Source: Eriocheir sinensis
Taxonomy: Eukaryota > Arthropoda > Malacostraca > Decapoda > Varunidae
Assembly (NCBI RefSeq): GCF_024679095.1
Contig: NC_066571.1
Span: forward strand, 6,237,783-6,301,782
Length of the DNA stretch: 64,000 nucleotides
Reading direction: 5' to 3'
This document shows, piece by piece, positions 55,740 to 64,000 of the stretch (position 1 is the first letter of the stretch; each line of letters starts with the position of its first letter). Under the pieces are notes generated by a model. The model searched no databases. It was given only the letters and a program-made list of their open reading frames with translations, and had not been told where the DNA came from. The translations under genes and the position numbers were made by a program.

Positions 55740-56101
55740 TCAAAAGGGGGAGGGAGGGGAGGGGAAGAAGAGAGAGGAAAGGGTTAGGAGGAAGGGGAGG
55801 AGGAGGAGAGATGAGTGATCAGGGTTAAGAGGAGGTTAGAGAAGAAAGGGAAGATTAAGATGAGTGAAGAAGACAACGAGGGAGAGGAGGAAAGAAGAAA
55901 AAAATGAACGGTAGAGATGACTGGACAGAGCAAGGATGAAGAGGAGGAGGAGGAGGAGGGGAAGAGAAAAAAAAAAAAGAATGGCTGATCAGCGTTAGGA
56001 AGAGGAAGAGGAAAGAAAAAGGGAGATAATTAGGAATAAGAAAAAGAAAAAATGAGATAAAAGGAAGAAAAACACAGAGGAGAGAAGGGAAAGAGAGCTG
56101 G

Positions 56102-56141
<40 letters not shown>
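55740..56141. repeat. Purine-rich tract ending in (GA)n
   Basis: GGA/AAG-rich DNA with a GA run 56105-56141. Confidence 0.9.
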
Positions 56142-56143
<2 letters not shown>

Positions 56144-56193
56144 TGACCATGCTAGGCTATACAAATTAAAGTTTTATATAATGGTATCCAGCA

Positions 56194-56196
<3 letters not shown>

Positions 56197-56240
<44 letters not shown>
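56197..56240. repeat. (GT)n microsatellite
   Basis: Pure GT of about 42 bp. Confidence 0.98.
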
Positions 56241-56242
<2 letters not shown>

Positions 56243-56412
56243 AAGCTGTTTTCTGTATCGGCACTAATGAAAAAAAAGTTAACGATATCAATAAAACATA
56301 CAACCAAACACGTAACTCCTTTATCAGCTCACACTAAAACGAGTTAAATGCATAAGTTGTTTTTTTAGGTCTATCATGTAATCTTTATTGATCATAGAAT
56401 CAGGTTTATAAA

Positions 56413-56413
56413 T

Positions 56414-56467
<54 letters not shown>

Positions 56468-56612
56468 CTTTCTATCTGTCTGCCTGGCTGGCTGGCTGTC
56501 TATCTGTCTGTCTATCTGTCTGTATCTGTCTGTATCTGTCCGTCTGTGTCTGTATCTGTCTGTCTATCTGTCTGTATCTGTCTGTATCTGTCTGTCTGTC
56601 TATCTGTCTGTA

Positions 56613-56643
<31 letters not shown>

Positions 56644-56810
56644 GTCTGTATCTGTCTGTCAGTCTGCCTGTCTATCTGTCTTTCTGTCTGTGTCTGTCTT
56701 TATCTTGCGAGCTCCTAAAGACGCCTGAAGAACCACAACTGTCTGCTTGTCTCTGTCTGTCTGTCTGTCTGTCTATCTGTCTCTGTCTGTCTGTACCTCA
56801 CGAGCCCCTA
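56413..56810. repeat. (GT)n followed by long (CTGT/CTAT)n tetranucleotide array
   Basis: GT 56413-56465, then about 240 bp of CTGT/CTAT/GTAT words to 56705, an interruption with GCCTGAAGAACCACAACT, and a further 60 bp of CTGT. The interruption repeats in altered form (CCGTAAGAAGCACAACT) at 56817, so two larger units exist. Confidence 0.93.
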
Positions 56811-57248
56811 ACACGCCGTAAGAAGCACAACTCACTGACCAATCGATAAACACCAACGCCGAAGTGAATGGGAAGGCGGCAAGGTCTGGGTCTGGCCGGG
56901 TCACGAGACGCGGGGGTCACTGCGACCTTAGCGTGTGGAGAGGGGGGGGGGAGGGGGTCAGGGGAAGGTCACCTCTCCTCTGGTCTTGCGAAACAGCCTC
57001 CCCCCCTCCCCCCACCTCCTCCACTACACTCGAGGTATTTAATGAAAGTAAAGTATTATAAATTGTCCCTTTTTGTGCCTTTTTCGTGGGTCTGGATGAC
57101 AAGTTTTCTGTTCTGGGCGTGTTGGCGGCAGCTGTTGGTCTTTGCTTGGTTTGTCTGTTTGTTTGTTTGTTTGTTTGTTTGTAGATATCATTGTTTTTTT
57201 TATGGTGGTGGTTTTGGGTTGATATAAAAGTTTACATATTACTCTTCT

Positions 57249-57359
<111 letters not shown>

Positions 57360-57689
57360 AGCTGGCGTTTTCGTTGTCGTTGTTGTTGTTGTTGTTGTGT
57401 CCTTAATCTTACTTTTTTTCTGACTTTACCTGGTGTTTTTGTGTATTTGCAGCTGCTGTTTTCATTGTTGTTGTTTTTTGTTGTTGTTCCTTTTCCTAAT
57501 CCTACCCCGACGTACCACCTGTTCCCTATCAATCCTCTAACACCATCCTTACTCACCCTGTCCCGTTACGCCATCTGTTCTAAGCCTATTCTCGCATTCC
57601 ACCTCTCTTATACCTACACGATGCTATTTTGTCCTCCACTCATTCCCTCATGCATGCCACCGCCACCATCACCGCTCCCCCATCCCTCA

Positions 57690-58270
57690 TTCCTGTCACC
57701 ACTGCCACCTCGCCACCAGTACGTAAGCCTATCTTGTCATTCTGTCTGTCTTATGAGCCTATTCTCTCTTATGATCCTATTCACCAAACTATTTGTCATC
57801 TATTCAATCCTTCATACCCGACGCCACTTCCACCACCTTCCCGCCATCAGCATGCAAGCCAGTCCTCTCATTCTATCTATCTTATGTTCCTTTCCTCTCT
57901 TATGATCCTATCCACCGTATTGCTCGTCCTCTCTTCATTCCCTTATACCTGTCAACACCACCTCGCCATCAATACGTTAGTTAATCCTCTCATTCCACGT
58001 CTCTTATAATTCTATCCTCTCTTATGATCGTATCCACCGTACTCTGTTCATTCCCTTATACCTGTCAACACCACCTCGCCATCAGTACATTAGTTAATCC
58101 TCTAATTCCACGTCTCTTATGATTCTGTACTCTCTTTTATCCATCCCCTCATGCTATTTATCATCCCTTCATTACATTATACCTGACACAACCATCCCCA
58201 CCCCCTTTGTACTGTCTTATGTCCATCCCCTCATGCAGTTTATCGTCCCTTCATTACATTATACCTGACA
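57690..58270. repeat. Degenerate about 115-150-bp tandem repeat, five units
   Basis: Units share CACCTCGCCATCA-TAC, TCCTCTCATTC, TCTCTTATGATCCTATCCAC and TTCATTCCCTTATACCTGTC. Confidence 0.8.
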
Positions 58271-58450
58271 CAACCATCGCCGCCCCCTCAACACGCAAGA
58301 CATCACTTCTCTCTCCCTAGCCGCTGTTCATGCCTCTCTCTGACTCACTATAAGAGGTTCTCGCTGTCCTATGAGCAGACTAAGGTATCACGTACTCAGA
58401 CTCTTATCAGTGATTCACCGCGTATAAATTCAAGAGAAAATGTAAACTCT

Positions 58451-58508
58451 TGTCTCTCTGTCTGTCTGTCTGTATGTATGTATGTATGTATGTATGTATG
58501 CATGTTTG
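58451..58508. repeat. (CTGT)n(ATGT)n microsatellite
   Basis: CTGT changes to ATGT repeats. Confidence 0.95.
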
Positions 58509-58676
58509 GATGTCTTGTTCTCGTTCTCGCTCTCGCTCTCTGCCACTGTTTTTTTTTTCTTTGCCGGCTAAGGAAGTATTAAGGTTTCTTTCTTTCTTCT
58601 TCTGTTTTTTTTTCTTCTTCTTGTTTTTCTTCTTGTTTTTTCTTGTTCTTCTTCTTGTTTCTTTCTTTCTTTCTTT

Positions 58677-58807
<131 letters not shown>

Positions 58808-58890
58808 GCGCGCAGTCCTCCCTAATCCTTCATCTCCCTCACACATGCATCGCTACATTTTTCTCCTACTCATAAAAGGACTCGACGCGG

Positions 58891-58994
58891 TGACTCATTT
58901 GGTGGCGTTAGCAATAAGCCGTGAGTCATCCATGCACAATCCAGGTGAGTAACTATAGCCGTGTGAGTCATGCCGGGGAGACGCAGGTGACTCA
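58891..58994. promoter_or_regulatory. Cluster of AP-1-type sites (TGASTCA)
   Basis: TGACTCA at 58891-58897, TGAGTCA at 58922-58928, TGAGTAA (one mismatch) at 58946-58952, TGAGTCA at 58964-58970, TGACTCA at 58988-58994. The palindromic core is the Fos/Jun (AP-1) consensus. Spacers between sites differ, so it is not a simple tandem repeat. Confidence 0.5.
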
Positions 58995-59241
58995 GAGGTC
59001 GGGATTGGGTTGCTGTGAGGTCGAAGCCAATTAAGAGCCACCGAGTTACGTCAAGACGTGTGTGTTGGGGGGGGGGGGGGGGAGGAGGTGTGTATATATT
59101 ATGGCAGGTGACTGGCAGGTGACTTGACTTTACCTGTGAAGCCCCTTTGACCGTTTAGATTCACCCCGTTTAATAAGGAGTAAACAAACAAATCCTTCCG
59201 AAATTGACCTCTCTTTCGGCCACTCATCAATACCTTTTTTT

Positions 59242-59330
59242 TATAGGAGCAATGATTAGCGGGCTTTTTTTTGTTTTTTTGTTTTGTTTCCATTTGTTTT
59301 TGCCCTTGAGCTGCTTTCTTTACCGTAAAC
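59242..59330 (+). mobile_element. Half-copy of the GCCCTTGAGCTG fold-back repeat
   Basis: TATAGGAGCAATGATTAGCG, GGGC, T-rich, TTTTGCCCTTGAGCTGCTTT. Confidence 0.65.
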
Positions 59331-59739
59331 AAACGAATGAATGAGAACATAAATATGATACGATGCGATTAACCTGTAGCTAACGAGGCCAGTGTAGCGA
59401 TGTTGTTTAACTCACAGCAGAGCGCAAAAGACACCTCTATCCTTTCAGAAGACCGGACTCTGACCTACAACCACTGGGGAGTGTGTGTGTACTGTCAAGG
59501 CGAGACGCAGATAAACAGACGTAAACAGTTTCATGCCAGTCGCGGAGGTTCACAAAAAGTTGGTCTGTTCTTCGGGAAGCCACCACCACCATCACCACCA
59601 CCGCCGCCACTACCTTAAGCCCGCCGCCGCCGCCACTGTAAACACGTGTCGGTGGGCTAAACGGGGCTGTCCGCTGCTTTTCTTGTCTCTTGCACGTGAA
59701 CCGTTATAGAGACGGGCTTGTTCTTCTTTTTGTGGAGTT

Positions 59740-60380
59740 GTGAGTGTGGCCTGAGATGGGGTTGGGTTGGAAGAGGAGGAGGCGGAGAAGGAAGACGAGG
59801 AAGGATTGTATATAGAGTGGGATTTGGAGATGAGAATGGAAGGGTAAAGGAGGTAGAAAAGAAAGAAGAAATGGAAGGTAGACGAAAAAGAAGGTGAAGG
59901 AGAAAGAGGAACAGGAAAGAAAAGGGAATAAAAAAGGATAAAGGTAATGGATGTGAAGAAATGAAAAAGGGAGACGGGAAAAGAAGTAACACAGAAGAGA
60001 AATGAATGAGAAAAGGAAGAGTGAAGGAAGGAGAAAATATAAGATAGAGGTAAAGAAGGAAGAAAACTGTAAGAGGAGAGGAAAAAAGAAAAATAACACA
60101 AGAGAAAATAAAATAGGAAGTGAGAGAAAGAAGAGGGAGAAGGTGAAGGTAGCAGATGGGGGGATGGATGAAGAAGGAAGAAGAGGGTGAGAGAGAGAGG
60201 GAAAGAAATGGAAGGAAGGAGGAGGAGGAGGAGAAAGAGAATGAGAGAAGAAAAATGAAAATTGGAAAGGAAAAAAACGTCGGTGGAGGAAGAAGAGAAT
60301 GACTGAAAGAGGAGAAAGAGGGGAAATAACAAAACAAGAAAGAGAAATACACAAAAAAGAGAGCAAGCAGGAGTCACACT
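59740..60380. repeat. Purine-rich low-complexity tract
   Basis: GGA/GAA/AAG-rich for 600 bp; three overlapping minus-strand open frames rich in Ser/Phe/Leu are artefacts of composition. Confidence 0.85.
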
Positions 60381-60465
60381 AACAGAGCGTGACCGAGCAA
60401 ACGAGTGTCAGTAGACAAGACGTGGCAGTTCGCTCGTTTAGTGTTCGTGGACCATGAAGAGCCAC

Positions 60466-60506
60466 ACCCGTATCTTGACAAAGCACGTGCCAGTATAAAC
60501 TTCATT
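60466..60506. repeat. Left part of a satellite unit, separated from the array by a MITE
   Basis: CACCCGTATCTTGACAAAGC, GTGCCAGTAT, CTTCATT: the end of a 100-bp satellite unit cut by the MITE at 60507. Confidence 0.85.
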
Positions 60507-60739
60507 GGCCCAGTTTTGCAGTTCAGTACATTAAGTTCGTAAGCTCCCCAACCAAACACAAAATACGACGAAAATTCCTTGTATAGTGTTTGGCGTTGAT
60601 ATAAAAAGGAGGAAATTTTAGGAAGCCACACAGGAAATCTCTCTATTACATGATATTGAGTAGAAAAAACGGATCATTGTGTAGAATATAGTTTGGTTTG
60701 GGGGCTTACGATGACTCCGTGGTGGACTCTCGAACTGAC
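60507..60739. mobile_element. MITE, family B, copy 2, inserted in the satellite
   Basis: Left end GGCCCAGTTTTGCAGTTCAG, right end on the other strand GGTCAGTTCGAGAGTCC; inner inverted pair TTCGTAAGCTCCCCAACCAA and TTTGGTTTGGGGGCTTACGA. Flanked by CATT on both sides (60503-60506 and 60740/1-60744). The empty site CCTCATTCTCTC is seen in the satellite at 60940. Confidence 0.82.
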
Positions 60740-61830
60740 CCATTCTCTCTAATTTGATTCCACTAATATTTGGACTAAAGACACATATATAAGGCAGTCA
60801 AACACCCGTATCTTGACAAAGCAAGTGCCAGTATTAACCTCAATCTCTCTAATTTGATTCCACTAATATTTGGACTAAAGACACATATATAAGGTAGTCA
60901 AACACACCCATGTATTGACAGAGCAAGTGCCAGTATCAACCTCATTCTCTCTAATTTGATTTCACTAATATTTGGACTAAAGACACATATATAAGGCAGT
61001 CAAACTCACCCATGTATTGACAGAGCAAGTGCCAGTATTAACCTCAATCTCTCTAATTTGATTCCACTAATATTTGGACTAAAGACACATATATAAGGCA
61101 GTCAAACACCCGTATCTTGACAAAGCAAGTGCCAGTATTAACCTCAATCTCTCTAATTTGATTCCACTAATATTTGGACTAAAGACACATATATAAGTCA
61201 GTCAAACTCACCCATGTATTGACAGAGCAAGTGCCGGTATTAACCTCAATCTCTCTAATTTGATTTCACTAATATTTGGACTAAAGACACATATATAAGG
61301 CAGTCAAACACCCGTATCTTGACAAAGCAAGTGCCAGTATTAACCTCAATCTCTCTAATTTGATTTCACTAATATTTGGACTAAAGACACATATATAAGG
61401 CAGTCAAACTCACCCATGTATTGACAGAGCAAGTGCCAGTATTAACCTCAATCTCTCTAATTTGATTTCACTAATATTTGGACTAAAGACACATATATAA
61501 GGCAGTCAAACACCCGTATCTTGACAAAGCAAGTGCCGGTATTAACCTCAATCTCTCTAATTTGATTTCACTAATATTTGGACTAAAGACACATATATAA
61601 GGCAGTCAAACACCCGTATCTTGACAAAGCAAGTGCCAGTATTAACCTCAATCTCTCTAATTTGATTCCACTAATATTTGGGCACATATAGGACAGTCAA
61701 TGCGATCAGGTTAGCTCCATAAACAGACACAGCTGCCAATAATAACCTCGCTCTCTCTGATTTGATTCCACCAATATTTGGACACAACACACAAGACAGT
61801 CAATGCAATCAGGTCAGTTCCCAAAGAGGC
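60740..61830. repeat. About 100-bp satellite, nine good units of two types plus decayed ends
   Basis: C(A/T)TTCTCTCTAATTTGATT-type starts at 60741, 60841, 60943, 61045, 61145, 61247, 61347, 61449, 61549, 61649 and a decayed 61749. Type A units are 100 bp (ACACCCGTATCTTGACAAAG), type B 102 bp (CTCACCCATGTATTGACAGAG). The order is A B B A B A B A A, then decay. Each unit holds CTAATATTTGGACTAAAGAC and ACATATATAAGGCAGTC. Confidence 0.96.
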
Positions 61831-62640
61831 ACAGCTGATGGCGTTGTTATTTCGTTTTTTTTTTTTTACGATAGACTTTAAAATAAAAATATAACTCGCT
61901 GTTTCTAGGAAATTTATACAGCAATAAGATGTTAAAATGAGTTATCAATTTGGTAAGACAGGCGGTTCATACTCCCCTCTAGAAAAAGTTTAAGTCACAG
62001 GAAGGAGGAAACAGAGACCAAGAAATCAAGGCTTTTCCAGGGTTTACAAATGAAAGGGAGGAAAGAAATTAAGATATTTATTACCTCTTGCATTAGAAAG
62101 TTGGGCAGCATATTAATGAGTTTGGGATTCCCGACTATTCTTGCGTAAAAGCTGAAATCATTTAAAACGACCTTCCTCCTTCCTCTCCAAGGCTAAGATA
62201 ATCATGCTCCACTGCGGAATGAAATAAGTCCACTGTAAAAGTAGCCCCTATGTCCAGACTGACCCTCTAAACTTGCCCTAAATATACCGTTCAGAAATTC
62301 GTCTTTTACAACTGTTACACACGGTCATGTTATATATGTTGGCTCTCTTTCCTTCCACGACCATTTGGACAGCAGACTAAAAACAGTAAGTCATGTAACA
62401 CGGTCACGTTGGCAGCCCAAACAGATGGAGGTGACGGCACGGTTTACGATTTTACGGTTAGAAAGACAGAGAAGTAAAGAAAAGATATATATAAAAGAAG
62501 CGCGCAATACGATGATCCCATAAGTAAGACAGTAAAATAGTCGTCAAACAAAAAAGAGGAAAGGCGTGGCTAATGTATTTTCTTTTTTGCTTTACTGTAA
62601 TGGAGACAAGACAAGCGATAAAGACACTAAAAATACAGAC
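61831..62640. other. No gene seen
   Basis: Unique AT-rich sequence, no exon, TE or RNA gene recognised. Confidence 0.5.
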
Positions 62641-62659
62641 CAAGCATTAGACACACCAA

Positions 62660-62900
62660 ACCACCCACACCCACACACACACACTCACCCACCCACACAC
62701 ACCCACCCACACACACACCTTCCCCTGGTCCCACTAACCTCAAACACCTTCCTCTCAGCTTCCCTTGACCTCCACCTCCAGACAGCCTGCCCTTCCCTCT
62801 GAACACCTCTCTCCATCCCCCCCCCCCCTTCACCTTACACCCCCACCCACTGCCCTCTCATTCCATTCTTCTCCTCCCCCCCCCCCAAAAAAAAAAAAAA
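62660..62900. repeat. C/A-rich low-complexity tract (CCCACA, CCCC, poly-A)
   Basis: CACCCACA words to 62720, C-rich DNA with a C run near 62817 and an A run near 62887. Confidence 0.85.
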
Positions 62901-62936
62901 CTACATACATATCTGAGGCCATGGAAATACTACTAC

Positions 62937-62938
<2 letters not shown>

Positions 62939-62987
<49 letters not shown>

Positions 62988-63022
62988 GCGTGTGCGTGTG
63001 CGTGTGTGTGTGTGTGTGTGTT
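62939..63022. repeat. (GT)n microsatellite with (GC) variants
   Basis: GT run with GTGCGT variants in the middle (62981-63004). Confidence 0.98.
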
Positions 63023-63051
63023 TTGAGTGGTTAGTAAAAATAACCATGAAT

Positions 63052-63055
<4 letters not shown>

Positions 63056-63081
<26 letters not shown>
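63056..63081. repeat. (TC)n microsatellite
   Basis: Short pure TC run. Confidence 0.95.
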
Positions 63082-63082
<1 letters not shown>

Positions 63083-63127
63083 CCATGACCGCTTATGGAT
63101 GGCATGTTTTCACTTCCTTTTATGGAC

Positions 63128-63128
<1 letters not shown>

Positions 63129-63203
<75 letters not shown>
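63129..63203. repeat. (GT)n microsatellite
   Basis: Pure GT of about 74 bp. Confidence 0.98.
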
Positions 63204-63204
<1 letters not shown>

Positions 63205-63425
63205 CGTGTATGTGTTGCCGACCTTGGACCTTCCCTGGCTGGCCTATGAATGAGCGTTTGCGTTGAGAATTCGCTGTGAAGTCTCTAGCGTCATGGGGGG
63301 AGGGAGGGGGAGGGGGAGGGGGGGAGGGGGGTCACTTCACTAATTAGCAGGCAGGTGAGCAACAGGTCACACTCCGCCGGCCATGAATTGATCCAGGTGT
63401 GAAATTAACCCCCCCCCCCCCTCCC

Positions 63426-63426
<1 letters not shown>

Positions 63427-63520
<94 letters not shown>
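63427..63520. repeat. (TC)n microsatellite
   Basis: Pure TC of about 94 bp after a C run. Confidence 0.98.
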
Positions 63521-63523
<3 letters not shown>

Positions 63524-63695
63524 TAGCTTTCTTGTTCTTTTTAATGTCTTTGTTTCTTTGATCATTTATCTCTCTTTTTTTTCTGATGTATTTTTCCTTT
63601 CTTTTCTTCTTGTCGCTCTTTTTATTTTGTTTTTCTTTCCTTTTTATTTATTATGTTATTTATTTCCTTCCTCCTGAAGAATCCAAGTTATCTGA

Positions 63696-63808
<113 letters not shown>

Positions 63809-64000
63809 GATAAAGATAGGTAAGAGAAGATAGACTCAAGATAGAGGGATGAGGGAGAGAGGGATGGAACGAAGGGAGGAAGGAACGAAAGGGAAGGATA
63901 GAAAGGGGAGTTAAGAATAGGGAAAATGGGGAGCAAATAGATGAAGAGGAAGGAAGAGGTTTATGAATGGGGTGAGGGAGTAGAGGAAGAGGGGGACAGA

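Noticed and set aside
59610..60377. Three overlapping minus-strand open frames of 220-255 residues
   Set aside because: Low-complexity polypyrimidine on the minus strand; all three frames are open for the same compositional reason.

Overview
This window is animal nuclear DNA, most likely from a decapod crustacean (a crab is my best guess). The reasons are intron-containing protein genes with arthropod-type products, a very high load of di-, tri- and tetranucleotide microsatellites, many minisatellites, degraded non-LTR retrotransposons, tRNA-derived SINEs, short palindromic DNA-transposon relatives (MITEs), and a degenerate AACCT tract that is the complement class of the arthropod telomere repeat TTAGG. 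The species is inference. Nothing suggests prokaryotic DNA.

I can support four protein genes. (1) Minus strand, 7974 down to 63 and running off the left edge: a mitochondrial FAD-dependent oxidoreductase matching FOXRED1, seven coding exons with matching splice phases. (2) Plus strand, 13743 to 26145: a complete four-exon gene for a 286-residue 3CxxC zinc-binding protein related to receptor-transporting proteins (RTP). (3) Minus strand, 35491 to 34334: a single-coding-exon C2H2 zinc-finger protein of 385 residues with seven fingers. (4) Minus strand, 46134 to 44841: the last three coding exons of a calponin/transgelin-family muscle protein with two calponin repeats; its calponin-homology exons were not found and probably lie to the right, possibly beyond the window.

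Layout: 0-8 kb FOXRED1 with microsatellite-filled introns; 8-13.7 kb intergenic CT-rich DNA, a 16-bp minisatellite and a LINE fragment; 13.7-26.1 kb the RTP-like gene, whose introns hold a 42-copy 30-bp minisatellite, a polypyrimidine tandem family and a telomere-like tract; 26.4-31.1 kb retrotransposon remains, a SINE and two TTAA-flanked MITEs; 32.4-35.6 kb the zinc-finger gene; 36.4-40 kb tandem and inverted repeats plus a LINE tail; 40.6-46.1 kb the calponin-like gene with a possible long 3' end; 46-64 kb repeat-dominated DNA with no confident exon, carrying tandem arrays, MITEs, a cluster of AP-1-type sites and a roughly 100-bp satellite with two alternating unit types.

The four genes are unrelated housekeeping, muscle or regulatory genes with no sign of acting together. 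The more unusual material is in the repeats. Most long open frames here are artefacts of microsatellites and minisatellites. All assignments are from reading the sequence; no search was run.
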